Assembly: GCA_020445785.1 (NCBI GenBank)
Contig: JAGRFZ010000010.1
Location: 1-63,920, forward strand
Direction of reading: 5' to 3'
DNA from: Rhodocyclaceae bacterium
Lineage (GTDB): Bacteria; Pseudomonadota; Gammaproteobacteria; Burkholderiales; Rhodocyclaceae
DNA: 63,920 bases
Shown: positions 15,912-24,554 of the stretch, piece after piece
How the letters are laid out: every line of letters begins with the position of its first letter
Numbering within the stretch: position 1 is the first letter of the stretch
Made by a program: the position numbers and the translations under genes
The notes under the pieces: model-generated
Database searches by the model: none
What the model was told of the DNA's origin: nothing
What the model saw: only the letters and a program-made list of their open reading frames with translations

Positions 15912-17279
15912 TCATCGGCCGCGGAGCCGTTGTCGAATCTTGAGCAGCAGGCGGACTACGGGATTGTTGCGTATTCTCGCGATGTCGGCTTCCAGCGACT
16001 GGATGCGCAGATCGCGCCGGTGGATCTCGTCCCCCATCTTCTGCATGTTGGCGAAGCGTTCCTCGAGCATCTTGCCCTGGGCAGCGATGGACGCGTCGCG
16101 CTCGTCGATCAGCCGGGTCTGGTCGAGAATCGTCTGTTCGCGACGCGCGACGTCGCCTTCGAGCGCCTGGACCGCCTGCCAGCGCGCCTCGATCAGTTCC
16201 TTCTGGGCGATGATCGCGGCGTTGCGTTCGTCGATCATGAAACGCATGCGCTCCATCGCCTGCCAGCGCTGTTCGAGCATCTCCCGCTGGGAAGCCATCT
16301 GCATCGCCAGCTTCGAGATTTCGCCGGCGCTGGCGAACACCCGGCGATGCTGGCCGGTACACGCCGCCAACTGCTCGGCCCACCACGGGCCTTCAGACCC
16401 CGCGGCATCCCGCTCCAGCTCGGCTTCGTCGGCGCCGTGCTGGGCGCGCAGCACCTGGGCCAGCGTCACCGCAGGTGGTCCGCTGGGGTTTCTCAGCAGC
16501 GCGCAGATGACCTCGCCGATCGGCCGCTGGTCGCGCTGCGCCTGCATGATGCGATCGATTCGTCCGATCGACAGCGTCTGAATGAAGGCGTTTTCATGAA
16601 TGTGGCGCCAATGATCGTCCTCCGACAAGGTGTTGGTCGGATGCACCCGGTAGTCCAGCAAGGGTTCGTCCCTCAGCCAGAGCAGGGGTGCGCGCGCGGC
16701 GGCGTCGAGCGCCCAGGCCCAGTCGTGGGTGTAGCGCAGTGGGCGAAATCGGCCGAGCTCCGCGGCCAGCGAACGTCGGACGACGAAGTTGGAGGTGGTC
16801 ACGGCCAGGTTGCCGCTGAGGAACCAGTCCGTGGCCGGCTTCGACGAGCACCAGGTGCATGCATCGGCGTATTCGCGGGCGCGCTCGTGCTCGGGGCAGG
16901 GCTCGCCCGTGTCGTCGACGAAGCGCAAGGTGGAGAATGCGAAGCCGGCACCATCGGCGCGCATCGCATCGACGATTCGCTGCAGGCGCTCGGGGGCAAA
17001 TACGTCGTCGGAATTGAGGATCGCGACGAATTCGCCGCGCGCCTTGGCATACGCCTCGTTGAGGGTCGCGTGGGCTCCGGCGTTTTCTTCGTGCCGGCTG
17101 GCCCGCACGCGCGGATCGTCGATCGACTCGATGATCGTCCACGACTCGTCGGAGGAGGCGTCGTCGATGACGATCAGTTCGAGGGCGTCTAGGCTCTGGG
17201 CGAGCACGCTGTCGATCGCAGCGCGCAGATAGCGGGCGTGGTTGTAGGACGGAAGCAGGACACTGACGACCGGCGACAT
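15912..17279 (-). CDS. GT2 glycosyltransferase with long C-terminal coiled coil
   Basis: The product is 455 aa. Residues 1-230 are a GT-A family 2 transferase: VSVLLPSYNHARYL at the start, VIDDASSDES, and the metal-binding DXD-like LNSDDVF (88-94). Residues 320-437 are a long heptad-type coiled coil in which motifs repeat: IDERNAAI at 349 and IDERDASI at 391 (42 residues, six heptads), and [EK]x[LI]ExR[WF] at 333, 361 and 403. A basic amphipathic tail follows (VVRLLLKIRQRLRGR). The ATG 17279 was preferred to the upstream frame extension because it begins directly before the GT2 strand. The gene upstream ends 13 nt earlier. The coil could be a scaffold or a length ruler. Confidence 0.87.
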   Translation of the reverse strand: MSPVVSVLLPSYNHARYLRAAIDSVLAQSLDALELIVIDDASSDESWTIIESIDDPRVRASRHEENAGAHATLNEAYAKARGEFVAILNSDDVFAPERLQRIVDAMRADGAGFAFSTLRFVDDTGEPCPEHERAREYADACTWCSSKPATDWFLSGNLAVTTSNFVVRRSLAAELGRFRPLRYTHDWAWALDAAARAPLLWLRDEPLLDYRVHPTNTLSEDDHWRHIHENAFIQTLSIGRIDRIMQAQRDQRPIGEVICALLRNPSGPPAVTLAQVLRAQHGADEAELERDAAGSEGPWWAEQLAACTGQHRRVFASAGEISKLAMQMASQREMLEQRWQAMERMRFMIDERNAAIIAQKELIEARWQAVQALEGDVARREQTILDQTRLIDERDASIAAQGKMLEERFANMQKMGDEIHRRDLRIQSLEADIARIRNNPVVRLLLKIRQRLRGR

Positions 17280-17292
17280 GGTGCGATGATCC

Positions 17293-20073
17293 TTACAGGT
17301 TGAGCCCGGCGGGTGGCGCCGGCAGCCGTTCGAGCTGGCGAATGCAGTCGGTGATGGTGTCGCCATCCTGGCGGTCGACGTGGCAGGTCAGGATGCCGGC
17401 CTCGCTCGCCGCGTCGGCAAATCGATCGGCCATGGTGGCCGTGCTGGCCAGCAACACTTCACAGGCCAGCAGCCAGCTGGCATCCTCTGGCGCTTTCGGA
17501 ACGAAGAACAGGCGCCGGGTCGTGGTGAGGCGCTCGCGCTCGCGTGCGAGCGCCTGCCAGACGGCGCCGAAACCGTCACTTCGGGTGACGACGACGGCGA
17601 TCTCGTTGCGCGCCGTGACGAAGCGGCGCGTCGCGGCAAGCAGCCGTTGTGCCGCTTCCGGGTCGTCGGGGTCGCCGGGATGAAGCACGACTCGCATGGC
17701 GTCGGGAATGCCGAGCCAGTAGTGGATTCGCGCGCGGATCTGGGTTCGATCGCCGCGCAGTTCGGCGATGCGCGGATGGCGCGTGACAGGCCTTGCCGCA
17801 GCAGATGGCGCCACGCTTCGCGCCTCGCACAACGCTCGGCTGCCGCGTTCGTGATGCACTGCGGCCTCGAGCCGGATGCGGGCACGCGCACCGAGGTCGT
17901 GGCGCAGTCGCAGATCTGTCAGGGCGTCGGCCATCAGGGGCAACGGGTCGCAGGCGGCCGGCTCGTCGCCGGCAGCCAGCAGGGCATTGACCGCAGCGAC
18001 GCTGTCACGGCGGTCGATTGGTGTGATGCGCGCGAGCGTTGTCCGCATTGCCCGCAGACGCGGTTTGTCGATCTTCGCCAGCGCAGCCAACAGGCTGGAT
18101 ACGTCCGCATCCACCAGGAAGCCGGTGCGGCCATCGGCGACGCGTTCCGAAAATGCGCCGCCGCGGGTTGCGATCACCGGAATCGCGAGTGCCTGCATCT
18201 CGCTCAAGGTGTAGCTGAAGGACTCCGGTACCGGCGACAGCAGCAGCGCAGCGTCGGGCGCAAACGTGCGCAGATGATCTCCGAGCGCGTCGGCGTCGTA
18301 GTCCGGCACTACCTGGACCCCCTCGAGGCCGGCAAAGCAACGGCCGAAATCGCCGGCGCCGAGCAGCAGCAGCTGCGCATTCGCCATCAGACCCGGCAGC
18401 GCCTCGGCGAGCAGGTCGAGCCCCTTGTGGGGCGCCAGTCGCCCCGGTACCACCAGGCGCAGCCTGCCGTCGCTGGCTGACGTCGGCAGGGGCGGTCCGA
18501 GCGATGCCAGATCGATGCCGTGGGGTACGATCGACGTGTTGTCGGCCGTAATTTCGGGCATCAGCGCGTGCCAGCGCTCGACCATGCTGCGGCTCGGCGA
18601 CACCAGCGCCAGGGCGCCCATGCGGATGCGGCCGGCGAGCCGCTGTCGCAACTGCAGCCAGTCGAGGGCCGTGGTGTTGTGCCAGAATACGTTTGACGGG
18701 TTCGTGCCCAGGCAGGCCTCGAGATCTGCCTCGGTGCATTGTCGGCAGTCGCGCCGGAAGTGCCCGAATAGCGCCGGGCAGAATGGGAACATGTCATGCA
18801 GTACGAGCGCCGACGGCAGGCCCGTGTCGAGCACGTCCAGGCTGTGGCCGATCAGCGACGACACGATCAGACGGCGGGCACCGCAAAAAGCGATGACCTG
18901 GTCGAGGAAGGCGCGATATTCGGGATGGTCGAAGCTGCAAGCCCGGATCGGTAGTGACAGGTCTCGACTGGCCAACGGCTGGCGCCGTCCCGGTTCGCGC
19001 AGCTCCAAGCGGAACCCGGCCGCATTGCGGTGGCTGACCGACTGCAGCACGAGGTTTCGATGTTCGCTGTCGGCCGCGTGAAAATCGTCGATCCAGCGGC
19101 TGATGCCGCCGCCCCAGCCGTGGGCGACGTGGAGCTGGACCGGCCGCGGGTCCGGCGGGCTGAGCGTTGCGGCAGGCCAGGTGAAGTCCTTCGCCAGCCG
19201 ACCCCGCTCGCGCAGCACGCAGGCCTCCTCGCGGGCACCGAGCGCGCTGCGTGCGCGATCGATGCGCCCGCGGAAGCCGGCCAGCGGGTCGCGGGCCATG
19301 AAGGCCGCGACCCGATCGAGATAGTCGGGGTGGCGCGCCAGCAAGCGTTCATGGGCTTCGCGCTGCAGCGCCGTGCGTTCCTCGCCGAAACTGACCCCGC
19401 CTTCGTGGAAGACGAAGACGTCCGCGGCGAGCAAGTGCTGCCACCCGAGCGCCGATCCTCGTAGGCAGAAGTCGTTCTCTTCGCCGTAGCCGCGGCCGAA
19501 GCGCTCTTCGTCGAACGGACCGGTCTCGCGCAGGGCGTCGCGGCGAATGTACATGCAGAAGCCGACCGCGGTCGGCAGCTCCGCTGCCTCGCCGGACAGG
19601 ACTTGGGCGAACAGCGCGTCGAGCGCCTCGAGGCCGAGTTCGCCCGGAACCCCGCCGTGCCAGCCGTCGAAGGGATAGGAACACACCGTCGCGCTGTTCG
19701 AGAACGGCGTGACGGTGGCCACGCGCGGACGCGAATAGGCGCAGCGTTCGAGGCGCGCGAGCCAGTCACCGGCGACCCGCGTGTCGCTGTTGAGGAGCAC
19801 CACATCGCGAATCGGGTGGAGTGCCATGCCGCGATTGACGGTGGCGACGAAGCCGCGGTTTGTCGGATTGCGCAGGACGGTGACGTCGTCCTCGTCGACA
19901 AGTGCATCGACGTAGGCAGCGACCTCGGCTTCCGGGCTGGCGTCATCGATCACCACCAGATGGCAGCGTGCGTCCCGCCGGCTCGAACGCACCGCCTCGA
20001 TGCAGGCGCGCGTGTGATCGAGGCCCCGGTACACCGGAACGATCACATCGATCGTGCGGGCGGCGACGCTCAA
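17293..20073 (-). CDS. Bifunctional glycosyltransferase: GT2 domain fused to GT4 domain
   Basis: The product is about 926 aa. The N-terminal domain (1-260) is a GT2 enzyme: IDVIVPVYRGLDHTRACIEAV, VIDDASPE, LNSDTRV as the DXD region, and GYGEENDFCLR near its end. The second domain (about 300-700) is GT-B/GT4: HGWGGGISRWIDDFHA, VPHGIDL, LVVPGRLAPHKGLDLL and the donor-site ESFSYTLSEMQALAIPVIA. The last 200 residues resemble a weak further GT-B-like or unknown domain. Two domains suggest addition of two sugars. Start choice: TTG 20073 overlaps the sulfotransferase stop (TTGA) with AGGCGAG upstream; the frame also runs back to a GTG at 20109. Confidence 0.85.
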   Translation of the reverse strand: MSVAARTIDVIVPVYRGLDHTRACIEAVRSSRRDARCHLVVIDDASPEAEVAAYVDALVDEDDVTVLRNPTNRGFVATVNRGMALHPIRDVVLLNSDTRVAGDWLARLERCAYSRPRVATVTPFSNSATVCSYPFDGWHGGVPGELGLEALDALFAQVLSGEAAELPTAVGFCMYIRRDALRETGPFDEERFGRGYGEENDFCLRGSALGWQHLLAADVFVFHEGGVSFGEERTALQREAHERLLARHPDYLDRVAAFMARDPLAGFRGRIDRARSALGAREEACVLRERGRLAKDFTWPAATLSPPDPRPVQLHVAHGWGGGISRWIDDFHAADSEHRNLVLQSVSHRNAAGFRLELREPGRRQPLASRDLSLPIRACSFDHPEYRAFLDQVIAFCGARRLIVSSLIGHSLDVLDTGLPSALVLHDMFPFCPALFGHFRRDCRQCTEADLEACLGTNPSNVFWHNTTALDWLQLRQRLAGRIRMGALALVSPSRSMVERWHALMPEITADNTSIVPHGIDLASLGPPLPTSASDGRLRLVVPGRLAPHKGLDLLAEALPGLMANAQLLLLGAGDFGRCFAGLEGVQVVPDYDADALGDHLRTFAPDAALLLSPVPESFSYTLSEMQALAIPVIATRGGAFSERVADGRTGFLVDADVSSLLAALAKIDKPRLRAMRTTLARITPIDRRDSVAAVNALLAAGDEPAACDPLPLMADALTDLRLRHDLGARARIRLEAAVHHERGSRALCEARSVAPSAAARPVTRHPRIAELRGDRTQIRARIHYWLGIPDAMRVVLHPGDPDDPEAAQRLLAATRRFVTARNEIAVVVTRSDGFGAVWQALARERERLTTTRRLFFVPKAPEDASWLLACEVLLASTATMADRFADAASEAGILTCHVDRQDGDTITDCIRQLERLPAPPAGLNL

Positions 20074-20978
20074 CTGGCTGCGCTCGCCTGTGCGCCGATG
20101 GACGTGCACCGGCGGCGCACGGCGACCTGCAGTCGGCTGCGCATGCCGTCGAGCTCGGCTTCGAGGTCTCCGAGATCGAGCGGGTCCAGCAGGCAGCGCT
20201 GCGCGTCCACCGCCGGCAACACGTTGCTGGCGGCATGCAGCGCCTTGCGTACCGACTCTCGGGCGTCCGTTTCGATGTCACTGGCATTGAGCTTCTGCCA
20301 TGCGTCACAGAGCCACGGGTGGGCGCCGCTGAATTCGCCCTTGCGGAAAGCGGATTGTTGGGGGGTGATGCCGAGGGCCCCGAGAAAGTCATTGACGATC
20401 GAGCCGCCGTCGAAAGCCTCGCGGTCGAACAGTCGCGCGTGGACCCGGTCGGCGCCGAACACCTCGATCCAGGGTTGCAGGCGCCAGGCCAGATCGGCCG
20501 ATTGCAGGTGATAGCGCAGAAAGCGTTCCAGCGTCATGGCCTCGCCGTGGGTGAGTTCGTGCCGGTAGCGCGAGAGCAGAAAGTCCAGTGGTTCGCGGAG
20601 GTAGGCGAGCACGGTGACATCCGCGTCGCCAAAGAACTCGCGGACCGCCTCGATCGCCCCGGGGTAGTAGTTGAGCCGGCAATACTCCTCGGAGGTCAAC
20701 AGCAGGGTGCTGTCGGCCGCTGCCTCGGCGCATTGGCGGTCGTAGTAGTCGGTGATCTCGTCGAGCGTGAATTCGCGGTCGGCCCACGGAAATTTTTCGG
20801 GGCAGCACGCCCAGGCGAGTTCCGGATGCCCGGTCCAGCGGCTGAGGCCTTCCGGCACCACCAGGCCTTGTTTGCGGTAGAGGGTCGCGAATTCCGCCAG
20901 GTTGGCCTGAATCGCGGAAGAACCCGTCTTATGAAATCCGATGTGCAGGACGATTCGTCCGCCGTGGCTGCGCAGCAC
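20070..20978 (-). CDS. Sulfotransferase-like protein
   Basis: The product is about 302 aa. The 5'-phosphosulfate loop is visible as LHIGFHKTGSSAIQANL near the start (K-T-G-S-S) and the 3'-phosphate segment as VLAYLREPLDFLLSRYRHEL in the middle. These are the two PAPS-binding elements of the sulfotransferase family. It probably sulfates a sugar or another surface component. GTG 20978 was chosen because AGGAG lies 6 nt upstream; TTG 20984 would sit directly on that site. It is the first gene of the long - strand cluster and overlaps the bifunctional glycosyltransferase gene. PAPS use is inferred from motifs only. Confidence 0.8.
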   Translation of the reverse strand: MLRSHGGRIVLHIGFHKTGSSAIQANLAEFATLYRKQGLVVPEGLSRWTGHPELAWACCPEKFPWADREFTLDEITDYYDRQCAEAAADSTLLLTSEEYCRLNYYPGAIEAVREFFGDADVTVLAYLREPLDFLLSRYRHELTHGEAMTLERFLRYHLQSADLAWRLQPWIEVFGADRVHARLFDREAFDGGSIVNDFLGALGITPQQSAFRKGEFSGAHPWLCDAWQKLNASDIETDARESVRKALHAASNVLPAVDAQRCLLDPLDLGDLEAELDGMRSRLQVAVRRRCTSIGAQASAAS

Positions 20979-21356
20979 CGGCAACTCCTGATCGTGTTCG
21001 AGGGAATGGACGCCGCGCGCACCCGGTCCGATCCGCGCTGTGGGGCCCCGGTGATTATCCTAGAAACCGCGCTCGGATGTGCGGCTCCGCTCGGGCGGAC
21101 GAGGCCCGCTACGGCGAACACCGGTGCCGGCCCTGCCGCCGGCACGCCGAGCGTAATCCCTTCGCGCGGCCTTCGTTTGTCTCAGGCCGGCGACGAATGC
21201 CCACCTCGGCCGTGTGCTGCCAAGCAGCAATGCATGGCTCGGCCTGCGCGCCATTGAGGACCGGCCACACGATGATCGGATGCTTTCGAGTTCCCCCGAG
21301 GGACGAAGCGCTACAATTCAGGGCTATTGCAACCCAATTACGCTGCGGAGCCTGTG
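20979..21356. other. Divergent intergenic region, sulfotransferase / FecR genes
   Basis: These 378 bp separate the polysaccharide cluster (leftward) from the FecR gene (rightward) and must hold promoters for both. I see no convincing gene. An 8-bp inverted repeat (GTGCCGGC / GCCGGCAC, 6-nt loop) lies at 21124-21145. A TACAAT hexamer at 21312-21317, 45 nt before the FecR start, could be a -10 element, but no good -35 is placed 16-18 nt upstream. No JUMPstart/ops element was seen before the polysaccharide genes. Confidence 0.5.
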
Positions 21357-21812
21357 ATGACGCTGCTCAATCGAATTGCATGCCTTCTGTGGATCTGTGC
21401 CGCAGGCTTGATGGCCACGAACGCATCGGCACAGGATGACCCCATCGGTTACGTCAAGACCCATGCCGGTGCGGCCTTCGTCGTGTCCGCCGGGCAGTCG
21501 CTCGAGGCGGTTCCCGGCCTTGCGCTGCGCCAGGGAGACGTGCTGCGCACGGGCGACGACGGGCGCCTCGGGCTGACCCTGCTCGACAATACGGTGATGT
21601 CGATCGGACCCAATGCGGAGATGGTTATCGACGAATACCTTTTCGAGCCCGGCAAGGAGCAACTCGGTCTCGGCGTCAGTCTGTTGCGCGGCACCATGCA
21701 GTTCATCTCCGGCGTGATTGCCAAGCTGCGACCGGAGGCCGTCAAGGTCAAGACCTCGACGGGCACGATCGGCGTGCGCGGTACGCGCTTTCTCGTCAAT
21801 GCGGGGAACTGA
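21357..21812 (+). CDS. Secreted FecR-domain protein
   Basis: The product is 151 aa. A signal peptide (LLWICAAGLMATNASA) is followed by DDPIGYVKTHAGAAFVV and a FecR domain with the typical LRQGDVLRTGDDGRLGLTL, LDNTVMSIGPN and TSTGTIGVRGTRF blocks. Start: ATG 21357 has GCGGAG 7 nt upstream; a TTG at 21327 is in frame but has no site. FecR-domain proteins of this secreted kind are not the membrane anti-sigma FecR of iron uptake. They are often encoded with OmpA-like and CHASE2-cyclase genes, as here, and probably form part of an envelope sensing or anchoring unit. Confidence 0.88.
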   Translation: MTLLNRIACLLWICAAGLMATNASAQDDPIGYVKTHAGAAFVVSAGQSLEAVPGLALRQGDVLRTGDDGRLGLTLLDNTVMSIGPNAEMVIDEYLFEPGKEQLGLGVSLLRGTMQFISGVIAKLRPEAVKVKTSTGTIGVRGTRFLVNAGN

Positions 21813-21815
21813 CCG

Positions 21816-22415
21816 ATGAGATCCGCTAGTTTTCTGCGCATCGCGCGGCTGGTGTTGCCGGCGGTCGTGCTGTCCGCATGTGCACCGAAATCCTGGGTCG
21901 TCCTGATGCCGAACGAGGACGGCAGCACCGGAAGGATCATCGTTACCGGCGAGACGGGTCAGGCCGAAGTCGCGGAGGCCGGGGTTGCCGCCTCGCTCGA
22001 CAGCCCGACGCCGGAGACCTTCAAGGTCACGCCGTATCGGATCGAACAGACCTTCGGCGGTGCCCTCGAGGCAGAGCCCATGGCGCCGGCCGTATTTACG
22101 CTCTACTTCGAGGTCGGCGGTGCCCGGCTGACTGCCGAATCGGAAGCGCTGCTGCCGGCGGTTCTGGCCGAGGCGGCGTCGCGCGATGCCGCAGACATTT
22201 CCATCGTCGGTCATACCGATACAACCGGGGACCCGGCGGACAACCAGGCTCTGGGCCTGTTGCGGGCCTCGTTCGTACGTGATGCGCTGCTCGCCGCCGG
22301 CCTGCGGCTCGATCGGATTTCGACCGAGAGCCACGGTGAAGGCAACCTGCTGGTGGCGACCCCGGACGATACGCCGGAGGCCTACAACCGGCGGGTCGAG
22401 GTCGTCGTGCGCTGA
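21816..22415 (+). CDS. OmpA-family lipoprotein
   Basis: The product is 199 aa. It has a type II signal peptide with lipobox LSAC (residues 19-22), so it is a lipoprotein. The C-terminal half is an OmpA-like peptidoglycan-binding domain: FTLYFEVGGARLT, SIVGHTDTTGDPADNQALGLLRA, and the final NRRVEVVVR, the usual family ending. It should tether the outer membrane to peptidoglycan. It starts 3 nt after the FecR gene stop, so the two are co-translated. The cyclase gene faces it on the other strand, 24 nt away. Confidence 0.92.
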   Translation: MRSASFLRIARLVLPAVVLSACAPKSWVVLMPNEDGSTGRIIVTGETGQAEVAEAGVAASLDSPTPETFKVTPYRIEQTFGGALEAEPMAPAVFTLYFEVGGARLTAESEALLPAVLAEAASRDAADISIVGHTDTTGDPADNQALGLLRASFVRDALLAAGLRLDRISTESHGEGNLLVATPDDTPEAYNRRVEVVVR

Positions 22416-22439
22416 TGGCCGCGGTGCGCCCGCGGGGCT

Positions 22440-24551
22440 TCAGCCCGCGAGGTCGATGAGATCGCCGGTTGCGCCCGAGCGCAGGCGAGCGAGGTGAAAC
22501 GCGCACAGTGGATCGTCGGTGCGCGCCCGACAGAGATCCTCGAATCGGGCCAGTGCCTTCGTATTGCCGTGACGCAGCAGTTCGAAAGCCTGCTCGTAGT
22601 CCGGATCCGGCTCGGCCACCGGTTCGAACGCCGTCAGGGGTTGTTGCCGGCCGCGTAGCAGCAGGCGCCCGATCGGCCGCGCCGGTGCGCCCTGGCAGCC
22701 GGCGAGGGTTGTCGCCGAGACACACACGCGGGTGCCCAAAACCTTGTTGGCGGCCTCGAGGCGGGCCGCTGAGTTGACCGGGTCGCCCAGCGCCCGGTAC
22801 TCGAGCATGGTGCTGCCGCCGAAGTTTCCGACCGTTACTTCGCCGCTGTTGACGCCGATCCGGGTTCGGCAAAAGCGGTGCGCGGCGGTGCTGTGGCCGT
22901 TGGCGAAATCGTGGGCGAAGCGGTCGAGGTCGATCGCGCAGGCCAGTGCACGGGCAGCGTGATCCGGCTGATAGACCGGTGCCGCGAACATCGCAATCAT
23001 TCCGTCACCGGCGATACCGACCAGGGTGCCTTCGTGGCGGAAGACGATCGCGATCATGCCGTCGAGGTAGCTGTTGATGAGGCCGACAGCGTCGCGGGGC
23101 GGCGTCTTCTCGATGAACCCGGTAAAGCCCTCGAGATCCGTGAACACGAAACTGCACTCCTGGCGCCGCCCGCCGAGTTCGAGCGCATCCGGTTGCTCGA
23201 CCAGATGCCGCACGAGGTTTGGCGACACATAGCGGGAAAAGGCCTGGCGAATCCAGCGCTGGCGGCGGTCGCTGCGGTAGAGCCTGGACAGTGAGGCGAG
23301 CGACAGGCAGGTGGCCCATGCCAACAGCGGAGATACCGGATCGGCGATCAGGCCGGCACTGGCGAACAGCCAGCGGCCGAAGCCGAGTGCGGCGATCGGC
23401 AATGCGAGCAAAAGCAGCGCCAGCGGCCACGCCGGCCAGCGATGCGCGAACCGGATCAACAGGAGGGAGCCCGCCAGCATGGCGATGACTTCGCACCCGA
23501 TCAACCAGCCTGGACGCCTCAGCCAGTCGCGATCGAGCATTTGCTCGATCAGTTGCCGATGAACCTCGACGCCCGGTACCTGTTCGCCCAACGGTGTCGC
23601 CCGGGTGTCGTGCAGCAGTGACGCCGAACTGCCGACCAGGACCATCCGCTGCTGCAACGCCGGCAAGGTCGTGCTTTGGTCGAGCAGTTGCCAGGCCGGA
23701 AGGTAGGCGCTGGCCTGTCGCGGCTGATAGTGGAGCCAAGCCAGTCCATTCGTCTCGGTCGGGATGCGCAGCGTGCCGATGCCGATTGCCGCGAGGCCCC
23801 GTCCGGAGGCATCCGTCTCCAGGCGAAAGGCATCCACGCCGAGATGCAGCCGGAGCATCTCCAGCGCCAGGGAAGGTGCCCGCCGGCCTTCGGCAAACAC
23901 CAGCAGCGGCACTTGGCGGACGATCGAGTCGGGGCCGTCGATCACGCTGAAATGCCCGAGCCCGCGGGCAGCCTGCTCGAGCACAGGCAGCGAGCCGAGG
24001 CGGCCACCGAAGCGGAAAAGATCCTCGTCGGGGGCGGTGCCTGCGGCTACCGTGAAGCCCGCCTTGTCTGGTGGCGGCAGGCGCGGCAAGGTCTGCAGCG
24101 GGTAGCCGAGAACAGCCTTCGCTTCGGCAACGGCCTCGGCAAACTGCCGGTCGTGGTCGGGCAGCGCGCGAACCAGTTCCGCCAGACGGTCCGACGCGGG
24201 CCAAAGTTCCAGCATTGCCTCCGGGCTGGTCCGGTCGGGTTCCGAGAACGCCATGTCGAAGCCGATCACGCCGGCGTCGGCGCGAGCCAGCCGGCGCAGC
24301 AGTTCGGCGAGCCGGCTGCGAGGCCAGGGCCATTGGCCGAGACGTTGCAGGCTCTGCTCGTCGATGTCCACGACCACCACTTGGCTGGTGTCCGCTGGGC
24401 GCGGATGCCAGCGCTGCAATTGGTCGAAATAAGCGTGACGAGCCGCGGTCAGCGGGGTCGAGTCCAGCAGATAGACGAAAGCGCAGAGCAACAGACCCAG
24501 GTAGGGCAGCAGCGCCGACAACCGCGCCCCGGCCATTCCGTCGCGATTCAT
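22440..24551 (-). CDS. CHASE2-domain class III nucleotide cyclase
   Basis: The product is 703 aa. A TM helix at 12-30 is followed by a periplasmic CHASE2 sensor (about 35-345), three TM helices (350-422) and a cytoplasmic class III cyclase domain (465-650). The two metal-binding Asp residues are present (FTDLEGFT, D472; GDG, D516), as are the transition-state residues N593 and R597. The position normally held by the adenine-selecting Lys is Gly (G512, in GTLVGIAGD), and the second specificity position is Glu (E584, in LEYRALGD). Substrate (ATP or GTP) is therefore uncertain. It faces the FecR/OmpA pair, a recurring grouping, which suggests the CHASE2 domain reads their state. Confidence 0.9.
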   Translation of the reverse strand: MNRDGMAGARLSALLPYLGLLLCAFVYLLDSTPLTAARHAYFDQLQRWHPRPADTSQVVVVDIDEQSLQRLGQWPWPRSRLAELLRRLARADAGVIGFDMAFSEPDRTSPEAMLELWPASDRLAELVRALPDHDRQFAEAVAEAKAVLGYPLQTLPRLPPPDKAGFTVAAGTAPDEDLFRFGGRLGSLPVLEQAARGLGHFSVIDGPDSIVRQVPLLVFAEGRRAPSLALEMLRLHLGVDAFRLETDASGRGLAAIGIGTLRIPTETNGLAWLHYQPRQASAYLPAWQLLDQSTTLPALQQRMVLVGSSASLLHDTRATPLGEQVPGVEVHRQLIEQMLDRDWLRRPGWLIGCEVIAMLAGSLLLIRFAHRWPAWPLALLLLALPIAALGFGRWLFASAGLIADPVSPLLAWATCLSLASLSRLYRSDRRQRWIRQAFSRYVSPNLVRHLVEQPDALELGGRRQECSFVFTDLEGFTGFIEKTPPRDAVGLINSYLDGMIAIVFRHEGTLVGIAGDGMIAMFAAPVYQPDHAARALACAIDLDRFAHDFANGHSTAAHRFCRTRIGVNSGEVTVGNFGGSTMLEYRALGDPVNSAARLEAANKVLGTRVCVSATTLAGCQGAPARPIGRLLLRGRQQPLTAFEPVAEPDPDYEQAFELLRHGNTKALARFEDLCRARTDDPLCAFHLARLRSGATGDLIDLAG

Positions 24552-24554
24552 CGC

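Noticed and set aside
14925-17192. Open frame of 755 codons on the + strand
   Set aside because: It runs opposite three glycosyltransferase-cluster genes with intact motifs; the composition (Arg, Gly, Ala, His rich) is that of an antisense frame in GC-rich DNA.
21312-21317. TACAAT as a firm promoter of the FecR gene
   Set aside because: No -35 hexamer at acceptable spacing, so it is noted only within the intergenic entry.
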